A model generated the notes under the pieces. It was given only the letters and a program-made list of their open reading frames with translations. It was not told where the DNA came from and searched no databases. From CAIKZJ01 sp964626015 (lineage in GTDB: Bacteria; Bacteroidota; Ignavibacteria; Tepidaquicellales; Tepidaquicellaceae), in NCBI GenBank assembly GCA_964626015.1, contig CAZVCC010000025.1, positions 1 through 44,561 on the forward strand: DNA of 44,561 nucleotides, in the 5' to 3' direction. Below, one piece after another: positions 17,582-26,800 of this stretch (the stretch's first letter is position 1; the number at the start of each line of letters is the position of its first letter). A program made the translations under genes and the position numbers.

Positions 17582-18811
17582 ATGATAGTAGGCGAAATAG
17601 TTAGATTATCGGTTGATACAATAAGAAGTAATAAGCTTCGAACTTCTTTGACTCTTGCTGGGATAGCAATTGGTGTATTTTCAATTATAGCAATTATGAC
17701 ACTTCTTGATGCATTGCAGACGGGAATTGATTCCGGCTTAAGTCAGTTGGGAACGAATACATTCCAGATTCAGAAATTCCCTGCGGTAATGGGTGGACCA
17801 CCAAGCAGAAAAATGAGAAACAGACCAGATATTGTGTACGATCAGGGTGAACAATTAATTGAAAAAGCAACATTATATAAATATATCTCGCTTGAATACT
17901 GGAAAGGTGCTAAAACTTTTAAATATGGACAGAATTCTACTAATCCCAATATGCTGCTCGGGGGAGTTAATATGGATTTTCTTCCGTGTAACGACTATTC
18001 TGTTAAAGAAGGTAGGTTTTTTACTCAGCCGGAACTTAACAGTGCTAGTTCGGTTGCTGTGATCGGAATGGAAGTTGTAGATAAATTATTCCCTAAAGAA
18101 ACACCGATAGGGAAGAAGATTATTCTTGATAAGAATGAATTTTTAGTAATAGGAATTCTTGAACCAAAGGGAGAAAGTTTCGGACAGAGCCGTGATAATA
18201 TTGCCCTTGTACCGATTACCAGAGCATTGCAGATATACAGGGGTGATGAAAATCAGTCTATAAACATTGCTGTTCAGGCACCAAGTAGAGAGCAGTATGA
18301 TGAAACTGTTGAGCATATTTCAGGAATAATGAGAATCATTAGAAAAGTAAAACCCGGCGAAGATAATAATTTCGAAATATATTCAAATGAGTCTCTAATT
18401 GCACAGGTCAGTGCTTTTACCAAATACTTCAAGTATGGCGCAGGATTTATATCTTTCATTGCTTTGCTTGCTGCCGGTATTGGTATTATGAATATTATGC
18501 TTGTTTCTGTAACGGAAAGAACAAAAGAAATTGGAATAAGGAAGTCAATAGGTGCAAAACATAAGAACATACTGTATCAGTTCCTTTTCGAAGCTGTTAT
18601 ACTTTCCTTGATGGGTGGTATCGCGGGAATAATCCTCGGGATACTTTCAGGAAACCTTCTTGCAATATATCTAAGTTCACCCGTTGTAATACCTGTTGAT
18701 TGGATTATTATTGGATTGGTAATTTGTACGCTTGTGGGTCTTATATTTGGTGTTTATCCCGCTTATAAGGCTGCTAAATTGAATCCTATTGACGCTTTGA
18801 GGTATGAGTAG
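17582..18811 (+). CDS. MacB-like ABC transporter permease (second of two)
   Basis: A 409-residue paralogue of the preceding permease, with the same one-plus-three membrane topology, a periplasmic MacB_PCD domain and the coupling segment TERTKEIGIRKSIGAKHKNI. Both proteins end in KLxPxDxLRYE, pointing to an old tandem duplication. The periplasmic domains have diverged: this one has a Pro/Arg-rich MGGPPSRKMRNRPD insert near residue 77. It is the last gene of the TolC-adaptor-ATPase operon. Its final 26 bases overlap the 3' end of the convergent kinase gene. Confidence 0.93.
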   Translation: MIVGEIVRLSVDTIRSNKLRTSLTLAGIAIGVFSIIAIMTLLDALQTGIDSGLSQLGTNTFQIQKFPAVMGGPPSRKMRNRPDIVYDQGEQLIEKATLYKYISLEYWKGAKTFKYGQNSTNPNMLLGGVNMDFLPCNDYSVKEGRFFTQPELNSASSVAVIGMEVVDKLFPKETPIGKKIILDKNEFLVIGILEPKGESFGQSRDNIALVPITRALQIYRGDENQSINIAVQAPSREQYDETVEHISGIMRIIRKVKPGEDNNFEIYSNESLIAQVSAFTKYFKYGAGFISFIALLAAGIGIMNIMLVSVTERTKEIGIRKSIGAKHKNILYQFLFEAVILSLMGGIAGIILGILSGNLLAIYLSSPVVIPVDWIIIGLVICTLVGLIFGVYPAYKAAKLNPIDALRYE

Positions 18812-19781
18812 TGTACAATTCTGTAATTTGTTCTCTTAATAGATCAAGTTTATTTCCCAGATTCAAAGTTTGTAAGTTATTAATGGCAACGGGTATTTTC
18901 TCTATTATATTTAATTTCTTTCTCTCAAAATATGAATGTGAGTAACTGCCTATTACTTGAATGATTCTTAATAAAGCAAAATAATCAAGAGAATTAAAGA
19001 ATACGTTCTTATCCAGTTTTTCAAACCTGTTAAATTCATTAAAATAATATTTTTTAAGTTCAATCCTCTCCTCATTAGTTACATCAATACTGCCGGAATA
19101 CAGAAATGAGATTAAATCATACTGAGGCGGACCAAGCCTTCCAGACTGATAATCAACGAAGTAAGGTTCATTATTATTCATAATAATATTTCTCGGCTGG
19201 AAATCTCTGTACATAAAATAGTTTTTAGTTGAATTAACAGTAAATTCAAATATATTATCAAGTGTTTTATTGTTTAATACTTCAGTTCTATTTCCTAAGT
19301 ATTTAATTAAGAAATACTTCTTGAACTTATCTATATCAAGATTAATTTGATGGCGGTCAAAATATTTCGTCTCATAGCAAAGATCAAAGTTAATCGATCT
19401 TGCACCATAAACCTGAAACTTCACGAGATGTTCGATAACCTTTTTATAAACCTGTAACAACCCTTCTCTTTTTGAATATAGTTTGATGATATCGAACAAT
19501 GTGTACTTACCAAGGTCGGTAACATAATAAATTTTCCTATCTTCAGATACATGTAATATTTTTGATGTATTTAATTTTAGATTATTAAACACCTGTGTAA
19601 AACCAATAAAAGCTTCATTCTCTTTGATTCTTTCGTTGTATATACCAATAAAACTGTTATTTCTTGTACTAATTCTGATTATTAGCTTATCTGATACACC
19701 GCCTTTAAGTTTATCGTAACTTTTTACTTCTTCAGGGAATACAGACTTGAACTTTTTTAATATTTCTTCTGAATGACCCAA
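18786..19781 (-). CDS. APH/AmgK-like phosphotransferase
   Basis: A 331-residue kinase-fold protein of the aminoglycoside/choline phosphotransferase superfamily. The catalytic loop YRDFQPRNIIM (about residues 193-203) corresponds to the usual HGDxxxxN, with Asp and Asn retained. VDYQSGRLGPPQYDLISF follows with the metal-binding Asp. This RDFQxRN / Q(S/G)GRxGPxQYD pattern is, from family knowledge, that of the AmgK-like anomeric sugar kinases (N-acetylmuramate/glucosamine, cell-wall recycling) common in Bacteroidota. The partner nucleotidyltransferase MurU is not in the window, so the substrate stays open. An antibiotic-resistance role is unlikely. It lies four bases after the epimerase gene, probably in one operon, and converges with the ABC permease gene. 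Confidence 0.85.
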   Translation of the reverse strand: MGHSEEILKKFKSVFPEEVKSYDKLKGGVSDKLIIRISTRNNSFIGIYNERIKENEAFIGFTQVFNNLKLNTSKILHVSEDRKIYYVTDLGKYTLFDIIKLYSKREGLLQVYKKVIEHLVKFQVYGARSINFDLCYETKYFDRHQINLDIDKFKKYFLIKYLGNRTEVLNNKTLDNIFEFTVNSTKNYFMYRDFQPRNIIMNNNEPYFVDYQSGRLGPPQYDLISFLYSGSIDVTNEERIELKKYYFNEFNRFEKLDKNVFFNSLDYFALLRIIQVIGSYSHSYFERKKLNIIEKIPVAINNLQTLNLGNKLDLLREQITELYTTHTSKRQ

Positions 19782-19784
19782 AGC

Positions 19785-20690
19785 TTATTCAATAAGGTTA
19801 TCAATTGCGGATTGAATATCTACGTACTTAAAATTAAAGCCATTACTTAGAAGCTTTTGCGGTACCGCTCTCTGGCTACCTATTAAAAACTCTGCAAATT
19901 CACCAACAATAATTTTAAGCATGAATTCCGGTATCACAAACAGATTAGGACGTTTCAATGCTTTCGCCACTACCGAACTAAATTCGATGTTTGTAACCGG
20001 TTGGGGAGCTGTACCGTTTATGATACCTGATATTTTTGTGTTTTTTATTGCTTCTTCATAAATCTTTATAATATCGTCAACATGAATCCAGGGAAGAAAC
20101 TGATTACCGTTCCCAAGCCTGCCACCTACAAAATACTTAAAAGGTTGTATCATTCTTGTAAATCCGCCTTCCATTTTATCAAGTACAACTCCAACTCTAA
20201 TGCACACAGTTCTTACGTTATCTTTATCGGCTTTCAGAGCTGATTTCTCCCAGTCGATACACATATTAGCTAAATAATCATTACCGAGTGGTGAAAGTTC
20301 AGTTAATGTCTCATTATCTCTGCTCCCATATATACCCGTTGCAGATGTACTTACTAACGTATGCGGTTTCTCCGTACATAATGATATTGCATCGGATATC
20401 ATTCGCGTTGTTTCTATCCTGCTGTCGTACATAATCTTTTTATACTTCTTGTTCCATCTCTGTCCGGCTATTGATGCTCCTGAAAAGTTGACAACGATAT
20501 TGGACCCATCGATTATATTTTTGAATGACTCAATATTATAATTAAAAGCTGTATAATCGACATCAGTATCCTTTCTGATTGTGTCAGGATTTCTTGAAGC
20601 AACAACAATTCTGTAATCATCCTTAAGGTTTTTTATCAATCTTTTTCCAAGGAAACCGGTACCTCCGAATATTACTACTCTCTCTACCAT
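19785..20690 (-). CDS. TIGR01777-family NAD(P)-dependent epimerase-like protein
   Basis: A short-chain extended-type Rossmann protein of 301 residues. The N-terminal dinucleotide loop is VVIFGGTGFLGKRLIKNL. STSATGIYGSRDNE contains the family's modified YxxxK region, WIHVDDIIKIYEEA follows, and the C-terminal DUF1731-type end is VPQKLLSNGFNFKYVDIQSAI. This is the YfcH/SulA-like family, whose biochemical activity is poorly defined and which is often annotated as a cell-division inhibitor without direct proof. It is divergent from hpnC across a short intergenic region and is co-directional with the kinase gene. Confidence 0.88.
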   Translation of the reverse strand: MVERVVIFGGTGFLGKRLIKNLKDDYRIVVASRNPDTIRKDTDVDYTAFNYNIESFKNIIDGSNIVVNFSGASIAGQRWNKKYKKIMYDSRIETTRMISDAISLCTEKPHTLVSTSATGIYGSRDNETLTELSPLGNDYLANMCIDWEKSALKADKDNVRTVCIRVGVVLDKMEGGFTRMIQPFKYFVGGRLGNGNQFLPWIHVDDIIKIYEEAIKNTKISGIINGTAPQPVTNIEFSSVVAKALKRPNLFVIPEFMLKIIVGEFAEFLIGSQRAVPQKLLSNGFNFKYVDIQSAIDNLIE

Positions 20691-20773
20691 AAATTAGTTT
20701 TGCTTAATTCAGTTTTATACATAGACAATTTAATATTTATTTATGATATTTAAACATCTATTTTTCTAACATA

Positions 20774-21649
20774 ATTTATAGCATTATTAGCTTTACTGAG
20801 GCAGCATATTATTATTGTGAAAATTTAACCAAGAGCAACTACGAGAATTTCCCGGTTGCATCATTCTTTATTCCCAAAAGTAAACGCAATTCAATTTACA
20901 GCATATATGCATTTGCACGTACCGCTGATAATATTGCTGATTCCAAGTATTTACCGCCGAGCGATAAAATGGAAAAATTAAATGTGATGCAGAATCTGCT
21001 TTACGGCGAACCTCAATTTGACAAACTTGATGTACATTTTAAAAGTATTTTTACAGCTTTGCATGATACCCTCGAAAAAACAAAAATTGATAAAGAAGAC
21101 CTTAAATCACTTCTCTTTGCTTTCAAGCAGGATGTAAATAAGAACAGATATTATAGTTTTGATGACCTGCTTGAGTATTCGAAGTTTTCTGCGGAGCCTG
21201 TCGGAAGTCTTATCCTTCAGTTATTCGGATTTGACAAGAAAGTTGACAGAGAACTTTTTAACTATTCTAATAAGATATGTTCTGCTCTTCAATTTGCGAA
21301 TTTCTGGCAGGATGTTTCAATTGATCTTCTTATAAACAGAATTTATGTCCCTTTCAAAAATATGCAAGAACATAAGTATTCAGAGGATGACTTGTTTGCC
21401 AAAGTTGAGAATGATAAATTTAAGAGAATAATGAAAGAGCTTGTGGATAGGACTGATAATATGTTTTATGAGGGTATAGAATTGCCTAAGCATCTTACAG
21501 GAACTCTTAAGTATGAAATAAATGCAACGATAAAAGGGGGAATGAAAATTCTAGAACTTATAAGAAAAAACAAATATAAAGTACTATCGAATAGAGTAAA
21601 ACTGAGTAAAGGAAATAAATTAGTGCTTTTACTTAAATCAATGCTCTAA
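20774..21649 (+). CDS. hpnC: Squalene/presqualene synthase HpnC, non-canonical start
   Basis: Trans-isoprenyl diphosphate synthase-fold enzyme of hydroxysqualene formation. The family-diagnostic SNYENFPVASFFIPKSKR and the first Asp-rich motif FARTADNIAD lie upstream of the first in-frame ATG (20969). They are in a frame open from 20747 that contains no ATG, GTG or TTG. Candidate starts are ATA 20771, ATT 20774, ATT 20783 or ATT 20786; I set the boundary at 20774 only because it gives a typical length (291 aa). The second motif ANFWQDVSIDLLINRIYVP is present. Alternatively, losing one T from the T5 run at 20761-20765 would put the frame-shifted ATG at 20743 in frame. It is followed after 14 bases by hpnD and is divergent from the epimerase gene. 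Confidence 0.85.
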   Translation: MYSIISFTEAAYYYCENLTKSNYENFPVASFFIPKSKRNSIYSIYAFARTADNIADSKYLPPSDKMEKLNVMQNLLYGEPQFDKLDVHFKSIFTALHDTLEKTKIDKEDLKSLLFAFKQDVNKNRYYSFDDLLEYSKFSAEPVGSLILQLFGFDKKVDRELFNYSNKICSALQFANFWQDVSIDLLINRIYVPFKNMQEHKYSEDDLFAKVENDKFKRIMKELVDRTDNMFYEGIELPKHLTGTLKYEINATIKGGMKILELIRKNKYKVLSNRVKLSKGNKLVLLLKSML

Positions 21650-21663
21650 AACTGTTTGTTTCA

Positions 21664-22539
21664 TTGGAGAAAGAAAATACATCACATACCGAGGTTCAGA
21701 ACTTAATGAAGAAGAGTAAGACAAACTTCTTTTATTCTTCGTTATTTCTGAATAAGAATAAACAGGAAGGATTGAGAGTTATATATGCATTCTGCAGAAT
21801 GACGGATGATATTGTTGATAATGAAAGTTTGACCCGTGAAGAAAAATCAGTATGTATCAAAAAATGGAAAGATAGGCTAAATAATTCACTCAATAACAAT
21901 TCAAATGACGAATTCTTTAACCATCTCAGGAAACAAATCAATGCTTTTAGTATACCGCATAAACCCTTCTTTGACCTTATAGAAGGAATGGAAATGGATA
22001 TAGAAAAAAACAGGTATGAGTCGTTCGAGGAATTGTACAAATACTGCTATTGTGTTGCTTCGAGTGTAGGTTTGATGAGTATTGAGATATTTGGATACAT
22101 TAACCAGGATATTAAAAAGTATGCTGAATATCTAGGGGTAGCATTACAGCTAACAAACATTATCAGAGATGTTAAAAAGGATGCTGTCAACAACAGGATT
22201 TATCTGCCTTTGGAAGATATGAGGAAATACGATTATGATGAACAAGATTTATTGAATTCGATTTATAATGCGAAATTTATCAATTTGATGAAATATCAAC
22301 ACAATAGAGCAAATGAGTATTATTTGAAAGCTGATACATGTTTAAAAAGGGTAGATAAATCTAATATGATTGCTGCGATAATAATGAAGAACATTTATTA
22401 TAAACTATACAAAAAGATTAGATCTGTAAATTATAATGTATTCGACAACGATATCAGGATAACAAAAATTAATAAATTTATAACAGCGTTTATGATTTTT
22501 ATAAAATACAAATTGTTATATAAAATAGGACTACAATAA
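21664..22539 (+). CDS. hpnD: Presqualene diphosphate synthase HpnD (TTG start)
   Basis: Condenses two farnesyl diphosphates to presqualene diphosphate, which HpnC turns into hydroxysqualene. The 291 residues show SKTNFFYSSLFLNKNKQ, the first Asp motif YAFCRMTDDIVDN, and the second motif LTNIIRDVKKDAVNNRIYLP. The start used is TTG at 21664; the first ATG (21706) would begin just before SKTNFFYSS and is also conceivable. It lies 14 bases after hpnC and seven bases before hpnE, so the three form one operon. It is paralogous to hpnC but retains the stronger Asp-rich motifs. Confidence 0.93.
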   Translation: MEKENTSHTEVQNLMKKSKTNFFYSSLFLNKNKQEGLRVIYAFCRMTDDIVDNESLTREEKSVCIKKWKDRLNNSLNNNSNDEFFNHLRKQINAFSIPHKPFFDLIEGMEMDIEKNRYESFEELYKYCYCVASSVGLMSIEIFGYINQDIKKYAEYLGVALQLTNIIRDVKKDAVNNRIYLPLEDMRKYDYDEQDLLNSIYNAKFINLMKYQHNRANEYYLKADTCLKRVDKSNMIAAIIMKNIYYKLYKKIRSVNYNVFDNDIRITKINKFITAFMIFIKYKLLYKIGLQ

Positions 22540-22546
22540 AATATAA

Positions 22547-23869
22547 ATGTCAAAAAGTGTAACAATATTAGGAGGCGGGTTAGCGGGTATTTCATCAGCT
22601 GTTTTTCTTCATGATGCAGGATATGAAGTAAGTCTATACGAATCAACATCAAAGCTTGGTGGAAGAACATTTAGCTTTGAGGATACGGAGACAGGAATGA
22701 GATTTGATAACGGTCAGCATATTCTTGCAGGATGGTATAAGAATACATTCAACTTATTTGATAAAATAAATCATATTCCCGACCTATCACTTCATCAGAA
22801 TCTTCATGTTTATTTCAAGGATAGAAAAGGAAATGACTTTGAGTTTATCGCCAAAGGCGATAATCCATTCGTTGCAGCGGCTAAAGGATTTATGAATTAT
22901 CAACCTTTAAACTTTAAGGATAAGCTGAGTCTTCTGCAGTTGCGTGAACTAATTGAAATAGATTTCCCTGAAAAAATAAAGGATAAAAAGCTTAGTTGGC
23001 TTCTTGATTATCTTAAACAAACCGACAATCTAATTAAGTATTTTTGGGAACCCTTCATTTTTGCAGTTTTTAATACATCGCCTGAATACGTAGATGCAGA
23101 ATTGTTTTATAATGTTCTTGTTACTGCTTTTGATGATCCTGCTGCAAATACATTAATTATACCGAATGACTATCTTGATAATATGATAGCTAATCCGTTT
23201 ATAGAGTATTCAAAGAATAAAATTAGTATAAGCTACAATTCTGCAGTAAAAGAGATAAGGATAAATGATGGCAGAGTTACGGAATGTATCCTTGATAATG
23301 GTGAGCTTATAAAGTCAGACCTGTATGTATCAGCGGTACCTTTTCATAGTTTTAGACAAATGTTCAGTAAAGATATTTTTGATGAATACTTTAGTAGTTA
23401 TATAGAAATGAAACCTGCCTCGATATTATCAATATTTTTAGTTCCTGATAAAATGCCTTCGAATTATGTACAAAAATACTATTTCGGTATGGTTGGTATT
23501 CTTGATGGATTGATGCACTGGGTATTCTTCAAAGAGAATTACATTTCTGTTACAATAAGTGCACCTGAGTATACAGTAAGAGGCTTTGAGGATTTAAGCA
23601 AAGATGATGTTTGTAAGAGGATTGAAAAAGAAATCAGAGATTATTTCCCTGAATTCAGAGATACACATTTTAAGAAAATAAAATATTACAGAGAGAAAAG
23701 AGCTACTTTTCTTCCAGAAACAAATTCTCTAAAAAGCAGATTAGATACTGTCTGTGATATTAAAAATTTATTTGTTTCAGGGGACTGGACTAACACAGGT
23801 TTGCCATCTACTATTGAAAGTGCTGTATTAAGTGGAAAGAAATGTATGGAGGCAATTATAAAATTATAA
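22547..23869 (+). CDS. hpnE: Hydroxysqualene dehydroxylase HpnE
   Basis: A flavoprotein of the amine oxidase/desaturase fold that reduces hydroxysqualene to squalene. The 440 residues begin with the FAD dinucleotide motif TILGGGLAGISSAVFL followed by YESTSKLGGRTFSF and DNGQHILAGWY. The C-terminal SGDWTNTGLPSTIESAVLSG is the conserved flavin-contacting end of the HpnE family. With hpnC and hpnD immediately upstream, this completes the three-step bacterial squalene route. No squalene-hopene cyclase is in this window. The stop codon is followed directly by the activase start (gap of zero bases). Confidence 0.95.
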   Translation: MSKSVTILGGGLAGISSAVFLHDAGYEVSLYESTSKLGGRTFSFEDTETGMRFDNGQHILAGWYKNTFNLFDKINHIPDLSLHQNLHVYFKDRKGNDFEFIAKGDNPFVAAAKGFMNYQPLNFKDKLSLLQLRELIEIDFPEKIKDKKLSWLLDYLKQTDNLIKYFWEPFIFAVFNTSPEYVDAELFYNVLVTAFDDPAANTLIIPNDYLDNMIANPFIEYSKNKISISYNSAVKEIRINDGRVTECILDNGELIKSDLYVSAVPFHSFRQMFSKDIFDEYFSSYIEMKPASILSIFLVPDKMPSNYVQKYYFGMVGILDGLMHWVFFKENYISVTISAPEYTVRGFEDLSKDDVCKRIEKEIRDYFPEFRDTHFKKIKYYREKRATFLPETNSLKSRLDTVCDIKNLFVSGDWTNTGLPSTIESAVLSGKKCMEAIIKL

Positions 23870-26800
23870 ATGAAAATTGAAAGAGAAATATTGTCATTAG
23901 GGATTTGTATAGGTGCATCTACAATATCTTTCGTTAAAATGGCGAAAGATATCGGTGGTAATATTATATCCGTAAAACAATATTCACACGAAGGGAACCC
24001 GAAATCATTATTAAAGAAGTTTTTTGAAGAGAATAATTATGAAAGGTACTCTGTTGTTGTCACGGGAAGAAAATTTAAAAATCTTATAAATGCTTTTGTA
24101 ATACCTGAGCCTAAAGCAATCGAGAATTCTTTGAAGTATTTAGGCTATACAGGCAAAAAGATGGCGATTGCAAGTCTTGGTGCAGAGAATTTTATGGTAT
24201 ATTGTGTTAATGAAAGGGGTACGTTAGAAAATGTGATGACAGGCAATAAATGTGCATCGGGGACAGGCGAATTCTTTCTTCAACAGATAAGCCGAATGAA
24301 TATATCAGTAGATGAAGCAGTCAGTATATCAGACAACGATAATCCATACAGCGTTTCCGGAAGATGCAGTGTATTCTGTAAGAGTGACTGTACCCATGCT
24401 TTAAATAAAGGTGTCCCGATGCCCTATGTTGTTTCAGGACTCGGTAAAATGATTGCAGACAAGACAGTTGAGCTTTTAGCGAAGCAAAAGTACAAGAAAG
24501 TGTTGCTAATCGGCGGTGTTTCAAAAAATAAATCAGTTTATGGTTTTATAAAGAAAGAGTATCCTGATACATTCATCATAGAGCAGTCTTCTTATATTGA
24601 AGCTCTCGGGGCTGCTATTGAAGGGCTTGAAGTGCATCGATCTTTTAATTCTGATAAAGTTTTCAAAGATCATCAGCATCAATTCTCTTTCCACAAACCA
24701 CTTAAAAGTCAAGAAGCTACAGTGGTATTCAAGTCTCTTGAAAAATCAATCGCAAAAGACGGTGATGAATGTATTCTTGGTCTTGATGTTGGTTCGACAA
24801 CAACGAAAGCGGTATTAATAAACAGAAATAGTAATGCATTAATCGCTTCAATTTATCTCAGAACTAACGGTAATCCTGTGAAAGCATCAATTGAATGTTA
24901 CAAAGAAATCAAGAAACAGTATTCTGCAAAAGTAAAGATTATTGGGTTAGGTGTTACGGGTTCGGGCAGGCATATTGCTGCATTGCATGCAACTACAGAT
25001 GGTGACGTAAATGAGATTATTGCTCATGCTGTAGCCGCTGCACATTTTGACAAAGAAGTGGATACAATTTTTGAGATAGGTGGACAGGATGCAAAATACA
25101 CACATTTGACTAACGGAGTAGCGAGTGATTATGCAATGAACGAAGCATGTTCTGCCGGAACCGGTTCGTTCCTCGAAGAGGCAGCAAAGGAATCTCTGAA
25201 TATTCACTATACTGAAATTGCTGATATAGCATTTAAAGCAAAGAATCCGTTGAATTTCAACGATCAATGCGCTGCATTTATTTCGAGTGATATAAAAAAT
25301 GCGGGACATGAGGGTGCTAACAGTGAGGATATTGTAGCAGGACTTGTTTACTCAATTTGTTTAAATTATGTTAACAGGGTAAAAGGCAACAGACCAGTTG
25401 GAAATAAAGTGTTTATGCAGGGGGGTGTGTGTTATAATAAAGCAGTTCCTTATGCAATGTCCCTTTTAACCGGCAAGGAAATAATTGTACCTCCTGAACC
25501 CGGACTCATGGGAGCATTTGGAGTCGCTCTTGAAATAAAGAACCGAATAGAACTCGGACTTTATACTGAACAGGATTTTAAGTTAGATGAATTAATCCAC
25601 AGGGAATTCAATTACTCTAACAGTTTTACATGCCCAGGAGGGAAGGAAAAGTGCGATTTAAAATGTTCGATTAATATTGTAGAGATAAACGGCAGAAAAT
25701 ATCCGTTTGGAGGTGCATGCAGCAAGTACTACAATGAGAGAAGGCATATTAATTCTGATACCGAAAAGAATAACGTAGTTAAGAAGAGGCAGGAAGCAGT
25801 TTTCAGCAAATATCTTGTTGAAGAAAATTATACAGGTAAAAGAGTTGGTATTTCAAAAAGTTTACTGACAAACACATTATTCCCTTTTTACCATAATCTG
25901 TTTACAAAGCTTGGGTACAATGTGGTTTTATCGGATAATGTAGATAAGGGTGGTTCAGATAAAATTCGAAGTTCTTATTGTTTCCCTGTTGAGTTATCCC
26001 ATGGATTTTTCCAGAATCTTATTTCTAAAAATGTTGATTATATATTCCTTCCACACATCAGTCAAATGGAAGGCCGTGATAAGTTCGAATACAACAGAAT
26101 GTGTGTGTTTGTTCAGGGGGAGGCTTATTTTCTAAAATCCACATTCAGGGATGAGATTGAGAGAGATAACGGTTCAGTTATACTTTCTCCTGTACTTGAT
26201 TTCTCAAAAGGAATTGAAAAAACAAGGGGAACTTTTGAAAGAATGTTTATTGATCTTGGTACAGATATGAAAAATTTTGATAATAGTTTTGATTTTGCCG
26301 CAGAGAGTATTGAAAGCATGAAAAGAGATTTCAAGTCGATTGGAAAAGAAGTATTAAAGGAAATTGAAAGTAATCCTGAAGAAATAGCTCTGGTATTGTT
26401 TGGACGTCCGTATAATGCGTTTGCGAAAGAAGTGAATCTAAACATACCGCATAAGATTGCGTCTCATGGTTACAAGATAATACCTTATGATTTTCTGCCA
26501 TATGAGGAGAAATCGTCGTATGAAAACATGTACTGGTTCAGCGGAAATGAAATTCTCTCAGCGGCGAGGTATGTGAAAGAGCATAAACAGCTTTTCGGTG
26601 TTTTTATAACAAATTTCTCATGCGGACCTGATTCATTTATAATTCCTTATTTCAGAAAAATAATGGGGTCGAAACCATCACTTACACTTGAGCTTGATAG
26701 TCATACTGCTGATGTAGGTGTTGAAACAAGAATAGAAGCAGCGATGGATATTATAAAGAATTTCATTATTCTGAATAAAGATGCTCAATCAAATGAAGAA

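Noticed and set aside
18786..19781. Aminoglycoside resistance kinase
   Set aside because: The RDFQPRN and QSGRLGPPQYD motifs fit AmgK-like sugar kinases of this phylum; there is no resistance-island context.
19785..20690. Cell-division inhibitor SulA
   Set aside because: The name is a legacy annotation of the TIGR01777 family; the sequence is an NAD(P)-binding epimerase-like protein.
20969..21649. hpnC starting at ATG 20969
   Set aside because: That start would delete the conserved YENFPVAS segment and the first Asp-rich motif encoded upstream in the same frame.
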